From positions 95,691-159,690 of the forward strand of contig VXYK01000039.1 in assembly GCA_009845995.1 (NCBI GenBank): a stretch of 64,000 nt of DNA. The letters are read 5' to 3'. The notes under the pieces are model-generated. The model was given only the letters and a program-made list of their open reading frames with translations, searched no databases and was not told where the DNA came from. Shown in pieces: positions 1 to 7,068 of this stretch (the stretch's first letter is position 1; every line of letters starts with the position of its first letter). Position numbers and translations under genes: made by a program. This DNA is from Acidimicrobiaceae bacterium (GTDB lineage: Bacteria; Actinomycetota; Acidimicrobiia; Acidimicrobiales; Aldehydirespiratoraceae).

Positions 1-118
1 CGACAACCAGCGCCTCGCTTACGCCGGGCGCAACCGGAGCCGCGACAACCAGCGCGTCGCTTAGCCGGGCGCGTTGCAGTCGCCGGGCGTAGCCGGAGCC
101 GCGCGGGCTCTGCCATCG
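1..118. repeat. Tandem GC-rich repeat at window edge, same family as repeats inside ctaE/ctaD
   Basis: Two imperfect units start with cgacaaccagcg at 1 and 43, each followed by a core of the type cgccgggcgtagccggagc. Read on the minus strand, the core spells APATPGDCNAPG followed by a stop. The same nucleotide core, spelling APATPGDSNAPG, recurs in the 5' part of ctaE (about 6862-7011) and at the 3' end of ctaD (about 7085-7130). No gene is supported here. The segment may be the tail of something left of the window or a dispersed repeat. Nothing else was seen before the gene at 166. Confidence 0.6.
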
Positions 119-165
119 ACGGGTGTTACCGGCCTTCTGCGGGGTAGCGTTTTGACAGAGTCCCG

Positions 166-735
166 ATGCGCTTGTTCCGTAGATTCGCCGCGGTCTTGCT
201 GACCGTCGTGGTCGTCGCTGCCTGCGGCGACGACGCCTCGAGCGAATTCGGCGAGGCCAACAGCATCAAACTCTCGAATGGCGCGCTCATTCCCGAAACC
301 GAAGATGTACAGCACGAGCCTGTCGAAGGGTCTATCAGTGATCTTGGTTTCGCCTCACTGGTCGGAGACGGCCAAGACACATTCGCAAGCCACCTCGACA
401 AACCGTTGGTTGTCAACTTCTTTGCCGCCTGGTGCGGCCCGTGCCGGGCCGAGCTGCCCGAGTTTGAGACCGTCTACCGGGAACTCAAGGATCAGGTGAA
501 CTTTCTCGGCATCAGCCGCGACGGGTCCGCCGCGCCCTCGCTGGAACTGCTGGCCGATACAGGGGTCTCCTATCCGTCGGGATGGGACTCAAACGGATCG
601 CTGTTCGGTGACCTGGGCCTTATAGCCATGCCCAGCACGCTGATGGTCGACCGCGACGGAGTGGTTGTAGAGCAATGGGCCGGCGTGCTAACCACTGAGG
701 GACTACGCGACCTGATCACGGAGAACCTTTTCTAA
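166..735 (+). CDS. TlpA/ResA-like thioredoxin-fold lipoprotein
   Basis: This is a 189-residue extracytoplasmic thiol-disulfide oxidoreductase. Residues 1-20 form a lipoprotein signal (MRLFRR, hydrophobic stretch, lipobox VVAAC), so the protein is probably tethered to the outer face of the membrane. A thioredoxin-like domain spans roughly 50-185, with the active site WCGPC in FFAAWCGPCRAE and the cis-proline region AMPSTLM. The family (TlpA, ResA, CcsX) keeps apocytochrome c cysteines reduced for heme attachment. The next gene is ccdA, which feeds electrons to such proteins across the membrane, so the pair is probably a cytochrome c maturation unit serving the oxidase operon nearby. The ATG at 166 is chosen because it gives a complete signal peptide. 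Confidence 0.88.
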   Translation: MRLFRRFAAVLLTVVVVAACGDDASSEFGEANSIKLSNGALIPETEDVQHEPVEGSISDLGFASLVGDGQDTFASHLDKPLVVNFFAAWCGPCRAELPEFETVYRELKDQVNFLGISRDGSAAPSLELLADTGVSYPSGWDSNGSLFGDLGLIAMPSTLMVDRDGVVVEQWAGVLTTEGLRDLITENLF

Positions 736-763
736 TGGGCACAGTTCTGATAGGCACAACGTA

Positions 764-1891
764 ATGGGTGTCTATGCCTTCCCTTTCGCGCTAGGTCTGG
801 TCGCCGCGTTCAACCCGTGCGGTTTCGCCCTGCTGCCCGTCTACCTGTCGTATTTCTTGGGTGTCGACGGCGACAAGAAAGCCAGTCGGCTCGCCACAAT
901 CGTGCGCGGCCTAGTGGTGGGCTTGGTGATGACTGCGGGATTTGTCGCCGTGTTCGGGATCTGCGGCGTGGCATTCGAGACGATCATCAGCGAGGGCACG
1001 GTGTTCGAGTACACGGGTTACGTGACGATCGCTATCGGCGTATTGATGCTTCCCTTGGGTGTCTTCATGGCGCTGGGCAAGGACTTCGTGCTGCGGCTCC
1101 CGAAACTGAACCTCGGGACCGGCAGCCGCGACCTCTCATCGGTGTTCCTCTTCGGTGTGAGCTATGCCGTCGTCTCGCTGTCCTGCACGATCGGGCTGTT
1201 CCTGTCGTCGGTCACAACCTCGTTCACGACGGACGGATGGCTGGAAGGACTCGGCAACTTCCTCGCTTACGCGCTGGGCATGGGCGCTCTGATCACTTTC
1301 TTGACCATGAGCCTGGCGCTCGCCAAAACCGATGTGGCCAAAGGGATGCGGCAGGTGCTGCCCTACGTGGGCCGATTCTCAGGATTTGTGCTCCTGATCG
1401 CCGGTCTCTATCTGATCGACTACGGCTACTTCGAGATCCGGGTGCTGTCGGGCAGCGACTACTCAAGCCCTCGGGTGGACCGCTTCTTGGAAATGCAGGC
1501 GGCCGTCAACAACTGGATCCAGGACACCACCCCTGAACGCATCGCGGTGATCTCCGTTCTCGGCGTGATCGGCGCGTTGATCATCGGCTGGCGGGACCTT
1601 GAAAGCGACAGAGTCAAACGACTCAGCGTCAGCGCCGGTTACATCTGCAGCTACCTGATCATCGAGTTCCTGTTCAACGAGGGAGAGTTCATCTTCCTGC
1701 CGCTGGTCCGCTTCATCGGAGGTTGGCCGCTGCGGATCGCCCACTGGTTCAGCGACCCGTTGCGCTTCGGCGTGCCGATCGAAGCTGCTTTCACGGCACT
1801 CGTCGTTTGGCTCGCGTGGCGCCGGATCGCCAGATATCTGCGCGCTCGCAACCCTCTCTCTGAAGAGACAGCAACCGAATCAGGGGGCTAG
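764..1891 (+). CDS. ccdA: CcdA-type cytochrome c biogenesis membrane protein (DsbD family)
   Basis: This 375-residue polytopic membrane protein has a CcdA/DsbD core in its first 230 residues and a C-terminal extension with further hydrophobic segments. The redox cysteines are visible in FNPCGFALLP (about residue 19) and SLSCTIGLFL (about 137). CcdA carries reducing equivalents from cytoplasmic thioredoxin to extracytoplasmic partners, here presumably the WCGPC lipoprotein just upstream. A ten-codon minigene (735-764) overlaps the upstream stop and this start through TAATG junctions, suggesting translational coupling. The 3' end overlaps pdxH tail to tail by 12 bases. At about 375 residues it is longer than a minimal CcdA (about 230-250), and the role of the extension is unknown. 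Confidence 0.85.
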   Translation: MGVYAFPFALGLVAAFNPCGFALLPVYLSYFLGVDGDKKASRLATIVRGLVVGLVMTAGFVAVFGICGVAFETIISEGTVFEYTGYVTIAIGVLMLPLGVFMALGKDFVLRLPKLNLGTGSRDLSSVFLFGVSYAVVSLSCTIGLFLSSVTTSFTTDGWLEGLGNFLAYALGMGALITFLTMSLALAKTDVAKGMRQVLPYVGRFSGFVLLIAGLYLIDYGYFEIRVLSGSDYSSPRVDRFLEMQAAVNNWIQDTTPERIAVISVLGVIGALIIGWRDLESDRVKRLSVSAGYICSYLIIEFLFNEGEFIFLPLVRFIGGWPLRIAHWFSDPLRFGVPIEAAFTALVVWLAWRRIARYLRARNPLSEETATESGG

Positions 1892-2512
1892 ACGCTCGAC
1901 AATCCAGCTGTCCGTTTCGAGGCGATAACGGACCCTGTCGTGAAGACGGTCTGGCCGTCCCTGCCAAAACTCCACACATTGAGGGGTGACCAGGTACCCG
2001 CCCCAGTGGGACGGTCTCGGTATCTCATCGGGGTACCGCTCCTCCAACTCGGCCACGCTCGCCTCGAGTTCAGCCCGTGACCTGAGCACTGCGGACTGTT
2101 CGCTTGCACACGCACCGATCTGTGCACCTCTTGGACGACTAGCGAAGTAAGCGTCGGATTCCGACTCGGAGACTCGGCTGACCTCGCCGACAACACGAAC
2201 TTGACGCTCAATCTCACGCCACACCATCGTCAGCGCGGCACGCCCGTTGGCTTCAAGTTGGACGCCCTTGGCCGACTTGCGGTTGGTGTAGAAGACGAAT
2301 CCGCGGCTGTCGACGCCTTTCAACAGAACGGCTCTGGCATCGGGCCATCCATCGGCGTCAACCGTTGACAACACCATGGTGTCGGCGAGGTAGGGGTTGA
2401 CGTTGGTCCAAAGGTCGAACCATTCACGGAACTGCGTCAAAGGATCCTCGGCGACATCTGAGACATCAAGACCGACGCGTCCAAACTCCTCACGCATCGC
2501 GGCCATGTCCAT
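1880..2512 (-). CDS. pdxH: Pyridoxamine 5'-phosphate oxidase
   Basis: The 210-residue product matches PdxH in length and in its FMN-binding split-barrel fold. Visible motifs include ARAVLLKGVDSRGFVFYTN (FMN/substrate site), the SRPRGAQIGA segment, and the C-terminal signature PSHWGGYLVTP followed by EFWQGRPDRLHDR. It oxidises pyridoxamine- or pyridoxine-5'-phosphate to pyridoxal 5'-phosphate in the cytoplasm with FMN and O2. It is convergent with ccdA and divergent from the crcB pair, so it is probably transcribed alone. Actinobacteria also hold many F420-binding split-barrel paralogs, but the HWGGY and RLHDR motifs favour true PdxH. Confidence 0.92.
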   Translation of the reverse strand: MDMAAMREEFGRVGLDVSDVAEDPLTQFREWFDLWTNVNPYLADTMVLSTVDADGWPDARAVLLKGVDSRGFVFYTNRKSAKGVQLEANGRAALTMVWREIERQVRVVGEVSRVSESESDAYFASRPRGAQIGACASEQSAVLRSRAELEASVAELEERYPDEIPRPSHWGGYLVTPQCVEFWQGRPDRLHDRVRYRLETDSWIVERLAP

Positions 2513-2535
2513 CAGCGGAGCCTACTGTTTGCGAG

Positions 2536-2913
2536 GTGAGCGCTAGTCGGTTTGTGGCAATCGCAGGTTTGGCGATCGCGGGAATCGTCGGTGCTGTCCT
2601 GCGATGGGCTGTGACCGAGATCGTCGACGACCCGTTGACGACTCTGTTGGTCGTCAACAGTGTCGGCGCGTTCATTTTGGGGATGTTGCTTCGCACCCAT
2701 GCCGAGAACTCATCAATCCGGCTGTTTCTCGGCGTCGGTTTCTGCGGTTCGCTGACCACCTTCTCCACGCTCGCAGCCGAAATAGCTGAGCGCATCGACC
2801 ACGGTCAGATCGCCAACGCGATCGGTTTCACGGCGGCGACTGTCGGAATCGGACTCGTCGCGGTGCTCACAGGACACAGGTTGGGCACTCAGTTGGTGGG
2901 GCCGCGCGCATGA
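2536..2913 (+). CDS. crcB: Fluoride channel subunit CrcB/Fluc (first copy)
   Basis: This 125-residue protein has four predicted membrane helices and the Fluc signatures GAVLRW near the N-terminus, VNSVGAFILG (pore asparagine), and GFCGSLTTFSTLAAE. CrcB/Fluc proteins form dual-topology dimers that export fluoride. Where two genes occur side by side, as here, the two products usually form an antiparallel heterodimer. The GTG start at 2536 lies only 23 bases from the divergent pdxH start, leaving no room for a fluoride riboswitch. The gene overlaps the next crcB by ATGA. Confidence 0.92.
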   Translation: MSASRFVAIAGLAIAGIVGAVLRWAVTEIVDDPLTTLLVVNSVGAFILGMLLRTHAENSSIRLFLGVGFCGSLTTFSTLAAEIAERIDHGQIANAIGFTAATVGIGLVAVLTGHRLGTQLVGPRA

Positions 2914-3230
2914 TCGTCTTGGCATTCGGCGCAGCCGCCCTGATCGGGACGCTGGCCCGTTGGCAGCTGGGAGCCCGCCTCCGATCACCGCAGGGAACCT
3001 TCGTCGCGAACATCGCCGGGACGTTCGCCTTCGGACTGCTGCACGCGTCCGGTGCCGACGAGATGATCATCGTCGGTGTCGGCGGCCTCGGTGCCTTCAC
3101 AACTTTCTCAGCGCTGGCCGGAGAACTGGTGGAGATGTGGCCGAAGTCCCGCGTCCGCGCGCTCGCTTACGGATCGTCGACCCTTGTCGTCGGCGTCGCC
3201 GCGGCTCTGCTCGCTATCTCGCTCGCCTAG
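2910..3230 (+). CDS. crcB: Fluoride channel subunit CrcB/Fluc (second copy)
   Basis: This 106-residue partner of the upstream crcB starts at the ATG inside an ATGA overlap, which implies coupled translation. Motifs are LARWQLGAR, VANIAGTFAFG (pore asparagine) and GLGAFTTFSALAGE. It is more compact than the first copy, as is common in two-gene Fluc systems whose subunits have opposite fixed topologies. It probably acts in the cytoplasmic membrane as half of the heterodimeric fluoride exporter. It converges with serS, with nine bases between the stop codons. Confidence 0.92.
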   Translation: MIVLAFGAAALIGTLARWQLGARLRSPQGTFVANIAGTFAFGLLHASGADEMIIVGVGGLGAFTTFSALAGELVEMWPKSRVRALAYGSSTLVVGVAAALLAISLA

Positions 3231-3239
3231 ACCGGTTGG

Positions 3240-4529
3240 TCAACCCGGGGCCGGAATCTTGGTCAAGCCGCCGAGATAGGGGTGCAGGACTTCGGGCATC
3301 TCGATCGAACCGTCGGGTTGCCGGTAGGTCTCCACGATCGCAGCCCAGACCCGCGGGACCGCCAGCGCCGAGCCGTTGAGGCTGTGAACGAACCGGGTGC
3401 CCTTCGCGCCCTCGGATCGATAGCGGATATTGGCCCGCCGGGTCTGATAGTCGGTGCACCACGAAACCGACGAGACCTCAAGCCAACGGTCCGCACCAGG
3501 GGCGAAGACCTCGATGTCGAAGGTGCGTGTGCCCGCACCGCTGATATCGCCGCAGGCCAGGTCGAGCACCCGATGAACCAGCCCCAGGTCACGAATGGCG
3601 CTCTCGGCCCGGTCGAGGATCTCAATATGCACGTCGTGGCCTTGCTCGGGGGTGCAGAACGCGTACATCTCGACCTTGTCGAACTCATGGACCCGCAGAA
3701 GGCCCCGGGTGTCGCGGCCCGCCGCGCCGGCCTCGCGCCGATAGCACGAGGTGTGAGCCATCAGCCTCATCGGCAGTTCGTCCTCGTTGAGGATCTCACC
3801 GCTGAACATCGAAGTCAGCGAAACCTCAGATGTTGGAATGGCCCACAGGTCGTCGCGCTCGATGTGGTACGCATCATCAGCGAACTTCGGCAGATGACCG
3901 CTCCCGATCATCGTGTCGGACTTCACCAGGGTCGGTGGCCGCACCTCTTCAAAGGCGTCCCGGTTGCGCTCGAGACCGTAGGCGATCAGCGCTCGCAGCA
4001 GCCGCGCACCGTCGCCGCGGTACATCACGAACATCGAGCCCGAGAGACGCACCGCGCGGTCGACATCAAGAATCTGCAGTTGTTCACCGATCTCCCAGTG
4101 GGGAACCTTCTGGTGGTCGCCATACGCGTCAGGGTCATAGCCGGAACTGCGAACTTCGACATTGCCGTCTTCGGTCAGCCCGTCGGGAGCGTCAGGCGAC
4201 GGCATATTGCTGACGTTGAGCAACAACTCTCGGAGCTCAGCCGCGAGTTGCTCACAGCGGTCGTCGAGAGTTTTCTCCTGAGTCCCCAGGGAGCGACTGT
4301 GATCAGCGAGAGCATCCGCCTCGTCGGCGTTGCCCTGGGCGTGCAGTGCGCCAACTTGCTTCGAGGTCTGGCGAATCTCGGAGCGGATTTCGTCGCGCTC
4401 GGTGGAAGTCGTGCGGAGTAGCGCGTCCAACTCCACGATTTCGTCGATCGACGAAGTGGGCTCTCCGCGGCGCGCGATGGCTGCCTTGACAGCTTCGGGG
4501 TCCGAACGGATCAGCTTGATGTCGAGCAT
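3240..4529 (-). CDS. serS: Seryl-tRNA synthetase
   Basis: The 429-residue product has the full class II SerRS layout. An N-terminal helical arm (about residues 1-110, charged coiled coil around TSTERDEIRSEI) contacts the long variable arm of tRNA-Ser. The catalytic domain shows motif 2 in SCYRREAGAAGRDTRGLLRVHEF and motif 3 in NGSALAVPRVWAAIVE. It charges tRNA-Ser and tRNA-Sec. The ATG at 4529 gives MLDIKLIRSDPE, the usual SerRS N-terminus. It is followed convergently by crcB. Confidence 0.97.
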   Translation of the reverse strand: MLDIKLIRSDPEAVKAAIARRGEPTSSIDEIVELDALLRTTSTERDEIRSEIRQTSKQVGALHAQGNADEADALADHSRSLGTQEKTLDDRCEQLAAELRELLLNVSNMPSPDAPDGLTEDGNVEVRSSGYDPDAYGDHQKVPHWEIGEQLQILDVDRAVRLSGSMFVMYRGDGARLLRALIAYGLERNRDAFEEVRPPTLVKSDTMIGSGHLPKFADDAYHIERDDLWAIPTSEVSLTSMFSGEILNEDELPMRLMAHTSCYRREAGAAGRDTRGLLRVHEFDKVEMYAFCTPEQGHDVHIEILDRAESAIRDLGLVHRVLDLACGDISGAGTRTFDIEVFAPGADRWLEVSSVSWCTDYQTRRANIRYRSEGAKGTRFVHSLNGSALAVPRVWAAIVETYRQPDGSIEMPEVLHPYLGGLTKIPAPG

Positions 4530-4573
4530 GGCCGTTGACGGTAGCGCCCGATCAAGAGCTTGCGCTCATCCAC

Positions 4574-4900
4574 CTACTCGGAGCTTTCGGTATCCGTTTC
4601 GGCTTGTTTCTCGATGCCGATTCCGAGATGCCCTTCAATCCGCGCGAGTCGCTCCCGAACGTCACCAAGAGCTGCCCTCAAGGACTTGTGATCGCCACGC
4701 AACTCATTGCCGAGATCTCGCATCTCGCCGCGCAACTCATTGCCGAGATCTCGCATCTCGCCGCGCAACTCGATGCGAGTGTCATTGTTGAGTTGAACCA
4801 TGAGGCTACGAGTCTTGGAATTCTCACGCGACTGCTGCCAAGAATTACCGAGCATTGCTACGAACAACGCCGAGATCATCGTGAGCAGCGCCGCGTCCAT
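4574..4900 (-). CDS. Small membrane-anchored coiled-coil protein with internal repeat
   Basis: A 108-residue protein of unknown function. The N-terminus (MDAALLTMISALFVAML) is a single predicted membrane segment, and the rest is strongly charged and helical, predicted as a coiled coil. An 11-residue unit of the form GEMRDLGNELR is repeated, encoded by the 33-bp tandem repeat at 4698-4771. The C-terminus is acidic (TDTESSE). Members of the CCDC90/DUF1640-like class look similar, but no specific family is claimed. It lies upstream of serS in the same orientation, 44 bases away. It is probably a real gene because the repeat preserves frame. Confidence 0.6.
   Translation of the reverse strand: MDAALLTMISALFVAMLGNSWQQSRENSKTRSLMVQLNNDTRIELRGEMRDLGNELRGEMRDLGNELRGDHKSLRAALGDVRERLARIEGHLGIGIEKQAETDTESSE
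4698..4771. repeat. 33-bp in-frame tandem repeat inside the coiled-coil gene
   Basis: Two exact 33-base units (4698-4730 and 4731-4763) begin with cgcaactcattgccgaga, and a third partial, diverged unit follows. The period is a multiple of three, so copy number can change without breaking the gene; each unit adds eleven coiled-coil residues (three heptad-like turns). There are too few units, and no spacers, for a CRISPR. Confidence 0.85.
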
Positions 4901-5004
4901 ACCGACACCCTACTCAGGTGCGGGGGGCTGTCAACTGAATAGCATGAAAATGTATCAGATAATCATGAACGCCATACGGCATTCGAGTCGGTCTCGTCGG
5001 CAAG

Positions 5005-5934
5005 TCACGTCGGTGCTTCGCGTGGGGGCTCGGGATTCTCATCGAACGCCCGTTGCACATCGCCGAATGTGAGATCGGGAGTGAGAGCAACTGCACCGAC
5101 ACGCTCCGGTTTTGGCGGGGGTTGCTTGCGGGAGCGCCGAGCCACAATGTCAGCCTCGCGGCGCCCGGAAGTGAAACGGAAGTAACGGATCGTGATGAGC
5201 GCCCAGAGATAGAAGCCTCCGATGACTTTCATCACCGCTCCGGCGGCCTGCTGGTCGTCAGTCGGAGATATGCCCCAGAGCGGCTCAGCATGGTCGTAAG
5301 CCGAATAGACAACTCCTTCGGCGAAGGTCAACCAGCCTGCGGGCACCGTCGGCACGATCGAACTGGCGAACAGGTAGACCATCTTGCCCGGCTCGCTCAT
5401 CTGAAGTTCCGGGAGCGGACCCACCACCGGGAACCACATCAACAACGCCGAAAAGAACACCGCAAGATGGATGGTGTAGTGGAAAACCCCGTTCTCGACC
5501 GACAAGTTAACGACCGCGGACCAATGCGACAGGATCTGCAGGGCATTGAATATGACCGCAGCAACCACGGGCCGGGTAAGAATCCGCAATGCTCGCGACC
5601 CCACCCCACCGTCGATCACGATCAAGCGTGCCAACCACTCCGGCATCGCCAGCAGCATCAGCGGCGGGACGATGAAGGCGATCAGCAGGTGCTGACCCAT
5701 GTGGACCGAATAGAGGTACTCCTCGGCAATGTCGTGCATCGGCCAATCCGCAGCGACCCACAGCAGAAACACCGCGAGCGCGAAACAGCGTTTCTGACGT
5801 TTCGTCACGATGGTCTGCCCCGCCGGCACCACCATCGGCCCTATGTGGCGAACGGCGTAGTAGCCGAGAACCACGATCCCCGCGATGAGCATCCAAACAG
5901 CGGGGTGGGCCTCAAACTTCCAAGGCCCGTCCAT
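5005..5934 (-). CDS. ctaG: Cytochrome c oxidase assembly protein, caa3-CtaG type
   Basis: This 309-residue membrane protein has about seven hydrophobic helices and belongs to the Caa3_CtaG family. Histidine-rich membrane segments such as YSVHMGQHLLIAF and FHYTIHLAVFF are typical and are thought to help CuB insertion into subunit I. The C-terminal tail is polar and proline-rich. It is the last gene of the oxidase operon, directly after the subunit IV gene (5 bases between), consistent with a role in oxidase assembly. This family is unrelated in sequence to the Cox11-type CtaG of proteobacteria. Confidence 0.85.
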   Translation of the reverse strand: MDGPWKFEAHPAVWMLIAGIVVLGYYAVRHIGPMVVPAGQTIVTKRQKRCFALAVFLLWVAADWPMHDIAEEYLYSVHMGQHLLIAFIVPPLMLLAMPEWLARLIVIDGGVGSRALRILTRPVVAAVIFNALQILSHWSAVVNLSVENGVFHYTIHLAVFFSALLMWFPVVGPLPELQMSEPGKMVYLFASSIVPTVPAGWLTFAEGVVYSAYDHAEPLWGISPTDDQQAAGAVMKVIGGFYLWALITIRYFRFTSGRREADIVARRSRKQPPPKPERVGAVALTPDLTFGDVQRAFDENPEPPREAPT

Positions 5935-5939
5935 TCAGA

Positions 5940-6272
5940 TCACGCCCAGAATTCGAAGGCTGCAAGCGCAGCAACGTATACGCCGACGGCCAGCAACAAC
6001 CCTCCGACAAACATCTTGGAGAAGATCGGGTTGTCGAACTTCAGGTGCATGAACCAGGTTGCCACCAGCCAGAACTTGACGACCATCATTATCAGCAACG
6101 ACGGGATCAGAAAGCTGCCCCAGTCGAAGACAGACTCGAAGTAGGTGAAAACTTCAACGGCGGTGATCACCGCGAGGATCAGAGCGATCTTGACGTAAGC
6201 CCAGTCTGATGGGTGCTCGTGTTCGGCGTGCTCGTGCTCGGTGCCTTCGTGTTCAGAGACGGTCGTGTTCAT
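5940..6272 (-). CDS. Cytochrome c oxidase subunit IV, prokaryotic (CyoD/COX4-like)
   Basis: The 110-residue product begins with a His/Glu-rich stretch (HEHAEHEH) and then has three membrane helices, matching the prokaryotic subunit IV (CyoD/COX4_pro) pattern. WLVATWFMHLKFD is the characteristic second-third helix segment. It lies 16 bases downstream of ctaE in the oxidase operon and would be a small accessory subunit of the aa3 oxidase. The acidic/histidine N-terminus might bind copper or zinc, which is inference. Confidence 0.85.
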   Translation of the reverse strand: MNTTVSEHEGTEHEHAEHEHPSDWAYVKIALILAVITAVEVFTYFESVFDWGSFLIPSLLIMMVVKFWLVATWFMHLKFDNPIFSKMFVGGLLLAVGVYVAALAAFEFWA

Positions 6273-6288
6273 GCGTTACTCCAAACCC

Positions 6289-7068
6289 CTAGGCCGGAAC
6301 CAGATAGATCACAGTGAAGATGAAGATCCACACCACGTCAACAAAGTGCCAATAGAGACCCACTACCTCTACGGTCTCCGAGTGCTCTTGGCGGAGCTTC
6401 CCCTGCCACGAGGCGACGAACAAAGACATCAGCATCACGATGCCGAGACTGACGTGCACCCCGTGGAACCCGGTCAATGCATAGAACGCGGAACTGGCCG
6501 GGTTGTTGGTGAAGCCGACACCCTCACGCAGGAAGCTCGTGAACTCATACACCTGACCACCGATGAACACGCCGCCGAGCATGCTCGTCGCCAGAAGCCA
6601 GACCCGTGCCCCGTGGTTGTCGCCCCGAGTGATCGCGGCGAGCGCCAGCACCATCGTCAACGAACTCATCAGCAGGACGAACGAGCTGATCGACGTGAAC
6701 GGGATGTCGAAGACGTCGGTCGGAATCGCCAGATTGTCCGGGCCGCGACGGGTCTTGTAGAGCAGGTAGGTCGAGATCAGACCACCGAAGAGCAGACATT
6801 CCGAACCGAGGAACAGCCACATCGCGAGCTTGGTGTTGGAGATGCCGGTGGAAGGTCCGTGGTTGCTGTCGCCGGGCGCGTTGCTGTCGCCGGGCGTAGC
6901 CGGAGCCGCTGCGGTGTCTTCGCCGGGCGCGTTGCTGTCGCCGGGCGTAGCCGGAGCAGTGCTATCGCCGGGCGTAGCCGGAGCCGCGGCAGCGGGCGTA
7001 GCCGGAGCCGCGTCGGGGGTGTCGGTATCAGACGTCGCGGGAGCCGAGGTTTCTGTGGTCATGGTCAC
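6289..7068 (-). CDS. ctaE: Cytochrome c oxidase subunit III with repetitive N-terminal extension
   Basis: Residues from about 75 to 259 form a standard subunit III. They include the segment with LFLGSECLLFGGLIS, the GFHGVHV motif, and the final helix with YWHFVDVVWIF. The first 70 or so residues are a low-complexity Ala/Pro/Thr extension built from copies of APATPGDSNAPG, encoded by a GC-rich nucleotide repeat also found outside this gene. Subunit III stabilises the oxidase core and its proton uptake. ATGA overlap with ctaD (7065-7068) shows operon coupling. The extension is not part of the conserved family and could be a disordered linker created by repeat expansion; a start nearer the subunit III core cannot be excluded. 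Confidence 0.92.
   Translation of the reverse strand: MTMTTETSAPATSDTDTPDAAPATPAAAAPATPGDSTAPATPGDSNAPGEDTAAAPATPGDSNAPGDSNHGPSTGISNTKLAMWLFLGSECLLFGGLISTYLLYKTRRGPDNLAIPTDVFDIPFTSISSFVLLMSSLTMVLALAAITRGDNHGARVWLLATSMLGGVFIGGQVYEFTSFLREGVGFTNNPASSAFYALTGFHGVHVSLGIVMLMSLFVASWQGKLRQEHSETVEVVGLYWHFVDVVWIFIFTVIYLVPA
6862..7011. repeat. Repeat block coding for the PGDSNAPG extension of ctaE
   Basis: Four or more degenerate copies of cgccgggcgtagccggagc occur here, several joined by gcgttgctgtcgccgggcg. The array lies wholly within the 5' end of ctaE and stays in frame. Related copies occur at the ctaD 3' end and at the left edge of the window. The core contains CCGG at both ends, so short hairpins can form, but no long palindrome is visible. 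Confidence 0.8.

Noticed and set aside
2513..2535. Fluoride riboswitch before crcB
   Set aside because: Only 23 bases separate the divergent starts, too short for the aptamer.
4698..4771. CRISPR-like repeat
   Set aside because: Two abutting 33-bp units and one fragment without spacers, in frame within a coding region.
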